Shown here one piece after another: positions 12,801 through 23,729 of a stretch of 64,000 nucleotides of DNA (position 1 is the stretch's first letter; each line of letters opens with the position of its first letter). The notes under the pieces were generated by a model that did not search any database, was not told the DNA's origin, and was given only the letters and a program-made list of their open reading frames with translations. This stretch comes from Liolophura sinensis (lineage: Eukaryota; Mollusca; Polyplacophora; Chitonida; Chitonidae), in NCBI RefSeq assembly GCF_032854445.1, contig NC_088301.1, forward strand, positions 42,023,187 through 42,087,186, read 5' to 3'. The position numbers were made by a program, and so were the translations under genes.

Positions 12801-15800
12801 AGCTCATGAATACATTATCCTCTTTTCAGCACGAGAAGGAGATTGTGGAGACCCCAGCTGAGATCTTATACACAGGCATGCTCCCAAGTCTACCACAGTA
12901 TATGGTAGGTGCTTTGATTACCTGCTTCCTTAAAGCTGTTCTGAAGGCAGTATGCAGCATTTTGTGTTAAAGAATGTATTTTTATCTAAAAATGTATCTC
13001 TAGATTGTTCAGCTCTTAATCATGTTTTATTCATCTGTGCATAGACGCACATTCATCATTGTCTATTAACTGGTAAACACCTGAGAATGAACTAGTGCAA
13101 CACCTGACATTTGATCACCTGTAATTATGTATACTTGTAGATTGCCCTGCTGAAGATATTACTCGCAGCTGCTCCTACATCAAAAGCAAAGACAGACTCT
13201 ATCAACATTCTGGCAGATGTTTTACCAGAGGAAATGCCGTAAGTCATTCCATTACTGTTTTGTTGCTATTATTATAATAAAGAGCTACATTTACCTCATC
13301 CCCATATTTATATATAATATGAAGATTGAACTGAATGATTTATCCTCTGGCTGGTAAACAGAAGAAAGAAAAGTGTCTGTGGGCAGTACAGTGTGCAGAA
13401 GACAATGTTTGAAAATCATTTTTATCTGTTGCCAAATTTTAATTAAGGAGAGCAAAATTTTTTTGGAAGGATCTCGTTCTTAAATTGTGCTTCAGTAGCT
13501 TGTTTCATCACATATTTGTATATGTATGTAATGAAACTCTTGGCATTTGTACATTTCTAGTGAACAGTAATACAGATATTTTGATGATATTTACCTGTTT
13601 GAAGTACAGTAATTTATTGCTGTACTTTTTTTAATCCTTAGGACCACAGTGCTTCAGTCGATGAAGCTGGGAATTGATGTGAACCGTCACAAAGAGATTA
13701 TTGTTAAGGCTATATCAGGACTGCTATTACTGTTACTGAAACATTTTAAACTAAACCATATATACCAGGTAAGTAAATGACAAAATAAAACAAGTAAAAA
13801 AGGAAATTTGAACAGAAGTAAAAACACACCAAAACATATTATGATGAGTGCTATTATTATCCGAAACTTGTTAACAGTATCTTTTGTAGCACCAAATATA
13901 TGAATCTTTCTTCTCTAAATGTTGTAAGTTTCTTGTACCACATGTCATGTAAACATCTTCACTGATTATTCATTTCTTCCTGTATAACAGTTTGAATTCA
14001 TGAGCCAGCATTTGGTGTTCGCAAATTGTATTCCGTTGGTCCTCAAATTCTTCAACCAGAACATAATGTCATATGTTGGAGCGAAAAACAGGTGAGCTTT
14101 ACATGCTTGTTTATAAAGAGCTCAATTTCCTGAGCAGCGTACAAGTCCCTATATTTTTATGTGGCATTAGTCACTTGTTGGAACTATGTTATGGGTTGTT
14201 TGTGCTGGAAATACAGAAAAATAATAAAATCACAAGTTTTGTATTGGAAGATATGCTTAGAGATATTAGACTGTATAGGAGGTGGATAAAGAATCGAATG
14301 TTCTTCAACAATTGTTTTTCATGATAATTAATTCTGAATCATTTGTTTGCATTTTCAGTATTCCTCTGATAGACTTTCCATGCTGTGTCATTGGAGAGCC
14401 ACCCGAGTTGACTGCAGAAAATCTTGTAAGTTAACTTATGCTCATGCTGTATGGATCACCATAACTTTACCTGGCAGGTGGATAAAATTCTATTCAAATC
14501 AATAAATACAGTTGAAATGGTTTTTAAGAAAATATTACTTCAGTAGGCAGTCATACTGGACTTACTCACTGGACTTAAGTGAAATTACCTTACAACAAGC
14601 ACTTTCAGTTACTTCCCCTTTTCTTCTGAAGTTACTGGCTTGAAACCCCACACTGGTTAAAAATAATTGAAGATAATCAGTTGTATCTGAGATAACAGAC
14701 ATGGAAAGAAGTGGGGAAAGTTTTATAAGTACCTGATTTTGTGACTTTGTTTCAGGAAAATGGAGAAAACCAAGCTTATTGTTGGCGTAACTTGTTTTCG
14801 TGTATAAACTTACTTCGAATACTTAATAAACTGACAAAGTGGAAGCATTCTAGAACTATGGTGAGTTGAAAACACATCTATATTTGTTTACGTCATGAAA
14901 TTAAATTCGCATTTGAATTTTTAATAGTAAACACTATGTTGAAGATTCTACCATGCAGGTCACTGATTACCTAGCTAGAAATTACATGTTCGTTAATCAC
15001 AATTTGCCCAAAATGCAACACTTTCTTTGGATATATCTTTATATCTTTGTCCGTTTCTGGTTGTTTCAGTATGACTCTGAATTGGCATAAATTTCATAGG
15101 ACATCTTTGAAAATACGTAAGCATAAATTTGAGCTCAAAAGTTGAATGAAAATACACTTAAGCCCTGCACAGATGGGATAGATTTCAGACATTATCAGCC
15201 ACCCTTGAGAAGGTTTATCCACCATGGTTTGATGCGTGTGATTGCATACACATGAGTTTCATGTCTTTTCAGCTGCAGTACATATAAGTTTCAGTTCTCT
15301 TTAACTGTGTGTCATGTGTCTGTTTCCATTTTGTTCAGATGTTAGTGGTTTTTAAGTCTGCGCCTATCCTGAAGAGAGCCCTGAAAGTGAAACACGCCAT
15401 GATGCAGCTGTATGTGCTCAAACTGCTGAAGATGCAAACCAAATACCTAGGCCGCCAGTGGAGAAAGAGTAACATGAAGACCATGTCTGCCATCTACCAG
15501 AAGGTTCGCCACCGTCTCAATGATGACTGGGCTTATGGAAATGGTGAGAAATAAAACAGATATATCTTCCTATATGTTTTCATGTTTGTAGAAATCTGTG
15601 TGTTTATGGTAGACAAGTTACGTTTTCCCTTCGGGATAATTTTGTAAGGTAGTAAAGGTATGTCCTATTCAGCATTTGTTATATAGTTGAATGCTTGGAT
15701 GTGAGTATGCTGTTAAATGTATATGTGCCAAAACGTAAGTATCTGAGATATGTTTCTTTATAAATTGGTCTTAATTGGTTTATCATTCTTTTTGAATATG

Positions 15801-16782
15801 TTCTAGAAATAATGGCTGACAAACAAATGGTGTTAACACACATGTAATTAGTTGAATGGACAGATATTAAATTTACTTTTAGCTTGCCTTACGAAGTAAG
15901 GAGAGGTATTATGAGAGAAGGATCAGACGGTGTGGGTGTCTAATATGGTTAAAGGCTTTGTCCAATAATAGGGTTTCAGTGGCCACCCATAGTGCACAGA
16001 TAGCCAGTCATCAGTAGTGATTTGCATATCAAAGGCCAAGGAAATCTTTTACCTCATAGCTTGACATTTTGCTCAGCTATTCAAAGGGTTACAATTGCCT
16101 CCCGCAGTACATGAACTGCCAAATGCATTTCACTAATGTGATATCAAAGACCTCTGTGGTTAAGTTGTGCACTAACTTCCCAGTGTCTTTTTACCACCAC
16201 AATGATTTACAATTCCATAACATATGAAGTCACTGCTCTGCAATCCTTACACATACGATAAACAGTCATAGCTGTGGCAAGATAATAATTTTGGTCTTTC
16301 CTGTTGATTTAATGGCAAGATCTTAGCACTATATAATTAGTATGTGTATGACATTGTCAATCATTCTCCTTTTTTTGGTTTAGTGGTCAATATTTGAATG
16401 TATTGCATGACTTGAATATTATGCAGTTTAACAAACATCTCATCAGGCGAGCTACGGGTATTCTCTGAATGCCTTGTTATTTTAGTGGTTAAATGTAAAC
16501 ATAATATAAGTATTGCTGTTATGTTTTGCAGATATGGATGCTAGACCATGGGATTTCCAAGCTGAGGAGTGTGCACTTCGAGCATGTGTAGACCGTTTCA
16601 ATAACCGTCGCTATGGGAATAATGGCATGGACCCGGAGTTTAACCCTGTAGATAACTGTATCTTGAGTGTGCTAGGAGAGAACATTGAATTGAGTGATGA
16701 ATTCAAGCGAAACTATGAGATTTGGTTGGATATGGAAGTATTCTCTAATCAAATTGACTGGGATCAGATTCTGTTACACTGA
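747..16782 (+). CDS. STRIP1: Striatin-interacting protein (STRIP1/2 orthologue), complete, about 20 exons
   Basis: Scaffold of the STRIPAK complex (striatin, PP2A, GCK kinases), which acts in Hippo signalling, cytoskeleton and vesicle traffic. Exons with matching phases: 747-821, 2183-2252, 2660-2734, 3188-3313, 3825-3945, 4329-4397, 4906-5012, 5571-5698, 6679-6867, 10663-10841, 11572-11701, 12566-12637, 12830-12904, 13141-13238, 13642-13768, 13991-14091, 14359-14425, 14756-14860, 15339-15543, 16532-16782. These give 789 residues, close to human STRIP1. The N-terminal half matches the N1221 domain ([10 protein letters not shown], then [15 protein letters not shown] near residue 250). The C-terminal half matches DUF3402, with near-identical blocks such as [20 protein letters not shown] and [20 protein letters not shown]. 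The start ATG at 747 has A at -3 and G at +4. The family is single-copy in most invertebrates, so this is probably the co-orthologue of both vertebrate paralogues. Confidence 0.96.
5236..5447 (-). mobile_element. MITE family A, copy 1 (STRIP intron 7)
   Basis: Non-coding 212-bp element bounded by perfect 16-bp terminal inverted repeats, AATTCTTCAACCTTTT on the left and its complement on the right. Its reverse complement is clearly homologous along its length to the copies at 57316-57513 and 28069-28250. It has no ORF, so it must have been moved by a transposase encoded elsewhere. Confidence 0.85.
6868..10662 (+). other. Largest STRIP intron
   Basis: This 3.8-kb intron separates exons 9 and 10. 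It is AT-rich and I found no repeat family or gene in it. A possible 24-nt cassette exon at 8113-8136 is listed separately. Without it the flanking exons join in frame and match human STRIP1 directly. Confidence 0.6.
8113..8136 (+). other. Candidate 24-nt micro-exon of STRIP
   Basis: The sequence reads TLEEETDK in phase 0, with an AG in front (ctacag) and a weak GT donor (gttcgt) behind. Including it would add eight residues between GGKR and SLMKQ without changing frame. The human protein has nothing obvious here and the donor is poor, so it may be chance or an alternatively used exon. Confidence 0.25.
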
Positions 16783-16963
16783 AATTAATTAACTTAGTGC
16801 TCAGTTTATCTTAGATAGGTTGATTTTAATTTTGAATTTTTTGGAGACATGAAATCAAAAGGTTGCCTTCAGACAGTTTGATTTTCGGGAGAGCACCTTA
16901 ATGTTTTATCAGACAATTATTTATCCTGTTTTGTCAATACTGGTGCCTTTTTTCCCTCTTGTG

Positions 16964-16969
16964 AATAAA
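16964..16969 (+). terminator. Polyadenylation signal candidate for STRIP
   Basis: AATAAA, about 180 bases after the STRIP stop codon, in AT-rich sequence. Other A-rich hexamers occur further on, so longer 3' ends are possible. Confidence 0.5.
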
Positions 16970-16989
16970 TTTAAAAAATGATGGAAACA

Positions 16990-19232
16990 TAGAAATGTAA
17001 GTCATCAACAAACAGTTGAACTATAAATTATAAAATTATAAGTTGTATTATAAAGCTAGACATATTAATGCCACTGTACAAGCATCACACTGACCCTTTA
17101 AGCTAGTTACGTATCAGTTCCCTGGCTTACTAAGAACAACCAAGAGTAAGACATCAGTTGGCTGCATTTTACTGGCTATTTGTTTTGAACTAGCTTTCAT
17201 AAAACAAATTTAATCCTATCTCAGAATCTCAGTCTTTGCATATGCACATAGCAAACTAATGTAAATATTTTGATTTGATTAACGCCATATTGTGTAAATA
17301 GAACATATCATGTACACAATTCAGCATCAGTATCAGCATACAAATACTGTACTTGTATTATGCTAAACATATTGTAAGTCCTCTTTCTGTAGAAGATTTA
17401 TAAATTCTATTATGAACTGGAATGAAATACAAAATAAGTTGTTCATGAAATAATATACTTAATGATTAGAATCATTTACACTTCTATTAAATTTAGATGT
17501 TTGTCTTGTATTAATTCTGCTGGCAGATCATTCGAACTGTGTTATCTGAATATTCATATCCAACTTTGCAACAGCCCATCACTCTTGTTTGTGTGATTGC
17601 TTCCAGTTTATTTCCTGTATTTTGGAAGGTTTCCTAGTTAATATTTCTGTACAAACCAGTTCAACAGGTCAAGTGGACATGGTTTTCTGAAAATCTTTGT
17701 CTCACATTACATACATTGTGTAAATTAAGATATTTCTAAGGTTATTCTTAAATATAATTAAACTGTAGACCACAAATAAACTTTCATCTTTTTTTTCATA
17801 ATGTATATAGATGTATTTTATTATGTTTGGTGTGTCCATTTTATGTACAAATTCACTTGCAAAGTTGTACATTAAAAATTGTATTTTGCACATACAAATA
17901 AAAATATGTATTCTATCTATTTTGCAGAATGCAGTTCATGGAAAACAAAATGTGGTTGAATCATTCTTACAGTTCTGTTCTACTTAACTTTGGATAAATT
18001 GAACAGAAGTATATATTGAAGCGCAAGGAATTTTATGTAGATAACATGCTTAAGCTCATAAACAAAGTAATTCATAATGCAAGTTTGTGTATTAGACAAG
18101 AATATGAAGTTCTAAACCCATTGTGACATGAGATCTGTGCAGAGTGCAATACACACACCAGCTTATCAATTAACATTGATATAGGTTACAAAATACGACA
18201 GCTCCAAAGAGCTGTTGAAACCGTGCAGGCCTAAGTTTTCAGAGTTGGTCATACAAAACTTAACCTGCACTATTCATAATCTATTTCACTATTGCTTTGA
18301 GATCCAGGGGCTGAGTAATTTCTGACTTAAATCAAAATTGGAATACAACCTTAGAGCTTTGGAAGGTAAAATTTTGTCCACTTCATCATTGTTATCTTAA
18401 GACAAATGTGTCTAAATTGTAACTTCCTATAGCAAAAACAAAGATTTTGAAGTTTAAAATTTAACTTCAGTCACAAATGGCTTTGTGGAAGTGGACAAAG
18501 AATCTTACATGTAGCTTGTAAAGTTGTCACAGCTTTAAATCCAGTACCATCAGGCTAGGCTTAAAGAGCATTGTCTTTTCGCAAAGATGAACAGATTTTG
18601 CATATATGATATATATATATATATATATGTACAGTATTTTATCCTGCTTTCAGACTCCGATTAAAGACTTCATGAAAATTGGACTTTGACCAGGAGCTAC
18701 CAAACTTTTCTGAACTGAGATGCCTTTGAAAGAAAATTGTGACTGGATAATTGATTGATTATTGCCATCTTAACCCTGCAGCATGGCTTACTCTACTGCA
18801 GTGCTTAAGTATCTCCCAGCAAAGTTACAGAATCCATGATGAGACCATGTCTCTATTGTAGACTTTGATGATTTTCCTTTTATACACCCATATACATTTT
18901 GGTCGATACATAGACACATGGGTAACAATGTGCTGCAGATGGCATTTGTCCATTTCTGGCGTTGCCATGGTAACTAGATTGACATTTTTCTGTACATACA
19001 TGTAGTTTGTGTCTCAATTTTTGGTTGATGCTTGATACAGATATGACCTTGTCTGCAGTTGCCATTGTAACCATATTATCAATTTCTATTAAGTACATAG
19101 GGTAAGTCGATTGACTGTGTCCTGGGTACAACTTGATTCTTTTGCGTGTACAGTATCAATTTTGTGTTGAGCATTTGTCCCATTTGCTCCATTCCCATGT
19201 TCTATACAAATAAATATGCCCATTCCTCAGTT
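16990..19232. other. Intergenic region between STRIP and the BTB zinc-finger gene
   Basis: AT-rich DNA between two converging genes. It contains a MITE family B copy (18309-18500) and a short (TA)n at 18606-18629. No coding exon is recognisable. Confidence 0.6.
18309..18500. mobile_element. MITE family B, copy 1 (degraded)
   Basis: About 190 bp bounded by imperfect inverted ends: TTCTGACTTAAATCAAAATT near the left and a matching complement ending in ATGGCTTTGTGGAAGT on the right. It is homologous at both ends to the better preserved copy at 58223-58414. No coding capacity. Confidence 0.6.
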
Positions 19233-19370
19233 TATCTAATTGGTTGGTGATTTACGCCGTACTCAAGAACATTTCACTTATACAACTGCAGCCAGCATTA
19301 TGATGGAAAGTTACCGGGCATGACCATCTGCAGAGCTTCAAGAGGAAGCCAGCATGAGCTGGACTCATGC
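19233..19370 (-). mobile_element. Molluscan-type tRNA-derived SINE, family 1, diverged fragment
   Basis: Reads on the minus strand. It retains the 3' tail (complement of gatttacgccgtactcaag) and part of the body (gccagcatgagctggactc). The tRNA-like head is missing and the copy is older than those near 44 kb. Confidence 0.75.
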
Positions 19371-19432
19371 TTGGCCACTGAGGTGAAATTCACTTGAAAC
19401 AACACTGGGCATGGTGCTTGAATTTGATATCT

Positions 19433-19438
19433 TTTATT
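19433..19438 (-). terminator. Polyadenylation signal candidate for the BTB zinc-finger gene
   Basis: AATAAA on the minus strand, about 270 bases after the stop codon of the BTB zinc-finger gene. Confidence 0.45.
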
Positions 19439-19707
19439 TCAACAAGAACGCCTTAAGTCATGAAGAACTTAACATTATGACACATGATCAACTCTTATTC
19501 CAAATCATAACAATCTTAAAGTAGGCAACACAGAATGCCGTAATACCTCAATAGCCACTTGTTCAATAATTACCATGCTTCACTGTCTTTACAGTTTTCT
19601 CTGAGATCAAGAGTGTCCCCAATGACACCAGATCAAAAGCTCATAGCAGTTTTGGATCGGCCAATAGACACACAAATTAACCATCAACGTCAAGATTACA
19701 GTAAAAT

Positions 19708-22700
19708 CTATTTAATGAACTCCAGGGTGGTAATAGTCACATTGTTCATGGTGGTTGTCTGTGCATTATGGGACATGATTGGTGGCTGAGCATCTAGCAC
19801 CACTGAGTCTGCCACAGACTGGACGAAGGCTACAGCATCCTGGGACAGGTGCCCATCTCCTCGCAGGATGCTCACAGACACATGAGGTGACTGCAGTTGT
19901 TCCAAGCTCTGGGTCAATCCTGGTGTCTGCAGCCCGGAGTAGTCTCCCCCTTGTCCTTCCACCCTCACTAAACTTTCTGATAAACTCTCCATAGACTGGT
20001 GTTGCTGCACAAAGGCAGCTTCGTGTAATGTCTGGTGTGGATGCACTTTACCTGAGAAACCTGGAAGAAGAGACTGCTGTGCAGAGCTCTCTTGCTGAGG
20101 TAGAATGTCACAAGTTTGTGTTTGTTCTTGTTGCGCCTTGTCCCGCTGCTCAAGAAAGCGGCGTTGCTCCTGCTGCAGTTGCTGTATGTTGTTGGCCAAC
20201 TCTGTCTCATCCAGATCTTCAGCAGGTTTGGCACCATACTTGGCTGGAGCACTACTCTGTACCATTTGTTCCAAGAGCTGAACGGCACCATCAGTCAGTG
20301 TTGGTGGAGGTAGAGGCTCTTTAGGGCGTCTATTTTTGTGGGGTTTGTACGGCGTGGTCATCGCTGGACTCTCTCCACTATGGTGTCGAGTCACATGCTC
20401 CTTTAACTTGTCCCTACGTGTACTAGAATAAACACACTGGGAGCACTTAAACGGTTTGTCTTCAAGGTGAATTTTTTCATGCCTAACCAAGTGACTCTTC
20501 TCTACAAAGGCACGTCCACATGTTGTACAGGTGTGTCCACGTATCCCTAGGTGAGACCGCAAGTGAGCCTTGATCAGACTTCTTTTAGGGGTGGAGTATG
20601 AGCAATTAGGGTACCGACATCTAAACACCTCACCTGGAAGAAAAACATTCAAAATAATTGTAATTAAGATGTGCAGCATAGACAGAGAAAAACCACAGCA
20701 GTGACAACAGTGTGGTAGTTTTCATACGCCCACACATCACCGGTGAAATAGTTTATCTCAGTTAGGGTTTTATTCTAACTGTTCATGTAAATAAACAAAT
20801 AGTAGCACAATAGCACAATAGCACAATGGCATAACCAGAATTAGGTTAAAAAATGCAGTGATGCTGATTGCAATTTATTAGATGTCACTGTTGTAGAATT
20901 ACTCAAAAAACGTCAGGAAAACCACTGCTTTGAAAAGTTTATTTATTTGATTGGTGCATATTACCCACTTACACATGTATGTGAACAGTGATGATGGTGG
21001 TCAGCTTTTACCTTGGAGGAAACCTGTGTGCCTGTGGTAAATCACAGACCTCTGGCAAGTTACTGACTAACTTTCACACCTGACATACAGATATGCACAT
21101 CATATTAGTACGAGATAAGTGATCTTCAACAAACATCAAAATGCGCAAATAGCCACACAAGCATTTCTAATTCTACGGATGTGCACCTCGCATGCTAATA
21201 GCAAAATTCTTTACTACAAATTTCTTGCAAAACTGGAGCCATTTATCCACTTTGAACACCAAAGAGGTATATATTCGGGATATCAACACAGTTGCGGACG
21301 CCTTAGACAACACCTGTTCTCCTCCATGACACAATCATAAATGAAAAATTACCACTACTGCAAAACTACTGTGTTTTCCAATGATGATGGAATGGGAAAC
21401 TCATTAACCGACTTAAAAATAAACTTTTGTTGCTCGTGCACTCACCTGTGTGAATACGCTTATGAGCAATCAGATGAGACTGGTACTTGGTGGCAAATCC
21501 ACAGGTGTCACAAAGAAATGGTCGGGAATTGGTGTGACTGATTAGGTGCATGTCTAGTGTGCCTTTTGTTGAGAATGCCCTCTTGCAAATGTCACATTCA
21601 AATGGACGCTCACCTGGAGAGAACAGCATAATGCGAAAGTTCATATGAGTGGTAGCATGCAGGATAGGGCAAAAAAAAAAATACTGGTAATGTGATATCC
21701 AAAAACACCACTGAAAAATTACTGTGATAAAAATCTGCCCACACTATCTGGCTTACATATATATAAGTTTAATCAATTTTCTACCAGCAGCTAAAAATCT
21801 TAAGCATTGGCATAAAAAGTATAATTTTAAGGTCATCATGTGCTTCTGAACGTACATTTTTACAGGTCAAACATTAGGTGAAATACAGCCAAACTTCATT
21901 TCACTTCTTTTCTTACCTGTGTGGCTTCGTTCATGTACTTGAAGGTAAATGGTACTTCTGAACTTTGCCTGACAAACTTCACACTCATAGGGCTTTTCGT
22001 CAGTGTGAATCATTCTGTGAGTTAACAAGGGTTGGATCCTTTCTGTTTTGTAGGCACATGGAGGATAATCACAACTGAATGGTGGCCCATCAAAGTGAAC
22101 CTTCATGTGGGTCAAGTAAATCCGCTGGTAGCTACTCCTAAAGTCACAAACATTGCAACAGTGTGTCTGTTCTTTTTCATGAATATTCACCATGTGTTCT
22201 TCCATTTCTTCAATGATTTTTGTGGAGAAATCACAACCTTCAATGTCACATTTACGCCACGTATTTCTCTCTCTAGTGGACAATGGTTTATCTTCTGTGA
22301 CACTTTCTGGCACATCTTCCTTCAAAAAGTTTCCGGATGTGCACTTTTCTCTGCTTTCACCGTTTTCCCCAATTTTGACTTTTCTGGGGCGTCCACTTCG
22401 CCTCACCACCTTGTCCACTTTTGGCAAGAGTTTTTCTGGTACATCAGCCTCTTTAGTGGCCTTCCGTGGCCTCCCCCTTTTCCGCCTCAACTTGACAGAG
22501 GAGTCTGTTACATCACTGTCCAGCGACTTTCGTTTCTGTTTTGGTGAGGACAATGGTTGATTTTTCTGAGAGATATCATAGTGTGTATCATCAGCAACTT
22601 TGAGAGGGACACCTTTGCGACGAGTAGACCGCCTGCACTGTTTACCATCAGCACCAGGTTTGACAACTGAAGACTGGGACAGAGGAGGCTGCCAGGTGTC

Positions 22701-23714
22701 ATCAATAATAGGGCTATCTTGCTCAGGTGAGTGCTCAGACAGGTTGTCCAACGGAGACTCTTGAGGGCAATATTCTTTTCCAGGGCCATCTCCATCACTA
22801 GTTTGATTCATAACATCCTTAACATGACTTTGTTTCAACAGAAGAATTGCAGAAATGGGCTCATCATCAATTAACTCAGCCACTTTATCCACCTGTGTTC
22901 GACTGCACACATCTTTGTTTTTCTCTCGTAAATGCTGAAAGCCTTCAGTGTATGGACCAAGTGGAAGTCCAGCTTTGCTAATGGAGTTTAGCAGCAGAAA
23001 TAAGCAACTCATATTGGACGTGAAGAAGTTTTCACTTTTACTGATCTCCAAGAGAAAGTCACTAGACAGATCCGTCCAGCTCATTTTAGAAAACAGTAAA
23101 GCCAAATACTTTTCTCTGTTTTCAAAATCTGCACTGATCCAGCCTACAATCAAGAACACTTTGTATTCTGGTTTGAGTGCAAGCATAGAATCCATTGATA
23201 TAAAAGAATAAATCCAGGACGGTGCAAGTGAGTTGAACTCTGGCTGCTTTGCTGCCTCAGACAGATTCTGCTGAATGAAAGAAGCGATGTTGTCCTGAAC
23301 AGACTGCAGACGAAACCTTCGAGCCAAGCCAAACACTGTTACAAAATTTTTTATGTGAATGTTGCTCTTCAGGAATTCCTCACACTGGCGCATCAATGGC
23401 TCAACCTGGAACTGATCAGCCAAACTGAGTAAACGTGCCGCATTGTTGTCACTGACCGTGGCACGACCAGAGTACATGAAATCCACAAGTTGGATAAAAG
23501 CATCCTCGTGATTTTCACACGATACTGTAAGATGCTCTTTGCCAACTTCTCCATCTGTCAGCATATTTTCAAAGTAAGGGCTCCAGGCAGCTAAAACAAT
23601 CTTGTGTGCTTCGACTGTCTTATCCCCCATGTAAAGAACAACATCACAGTATTTTCCAGCATCCTTCAAGGTTTTCAGCTTGGAAAGCAGCGCAGAATAC
23701 TGTATGTTAACCAT
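19708..23714 (-). CDS. BTB-BACK, AT-hook, nine C2H2 zinc-finger protein
   Basis: Probable nuclear DNA-binding regulator. Three exons with phase-1 introns: 23714-21917, 21613-21446, 20633-19708; 963 residues. The BTB domain (about 13-120, DAGKYCDVVLYMGDKTVEAH) and a BACK-like region (about 124-230) should mediate dimerisation and partner binding. Two AT-hooks (RKRGRPRKA about 411, RRSGRPRKV about 438) suggest minor-groove binding. Four C2H2 fingers lie at 487-597, two in exon 2 and three early in exon 3, most joined by TGE/TDEKP-type linkers. The last 220 residues or so are Gln/Ser-rich with no known domain. Introns 1 and 2 both fall at an inter-finger linker. I cannot assign it to a named ZBTB subfamily. 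ZBTB24 and PATZ1 also combine BTB, AT-hook and fingers, but that does not prove orthology. The start is the first Met before a canonical BTB domain. Confidence 0.9.
20660..20765. repeat. Dispersed repeat D, copy 1 (intron of the BTB gene)
   Basis: About 105 bp (starting near tgtaattaagatgtgcagc, ending near caccggtgaaatagttt) that recurs in the same orientation at 35785-35895. No coding content. Its class is unknown, but the second copy is preceded by a TTTATTTATTT tract like the SINE tails. Confidence 0.65.
20938..21090 (-). mobile_element. SINE family 2, minus-strand copy
   Basis: Begins with the SINE-tail complement tttatttatttgattggtg and continues with ggaggaaacctgtgtgcc and ctggcaagttactgac. 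This body matches the complement of the family 2 copy at 44963-45297. Sits in an intron of the BTB zinc-finger gene. Confidence 0.65.
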
Positions 23715-23729
23715 AGTTGATTACTGATG

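Noticed and set aside
22032-22560. Plus-strand ORFs of 122-171 residues
   Set aside because: They are antisense shadows of the BTB zinc-finger exon, which has strong domain support on the minus strand.
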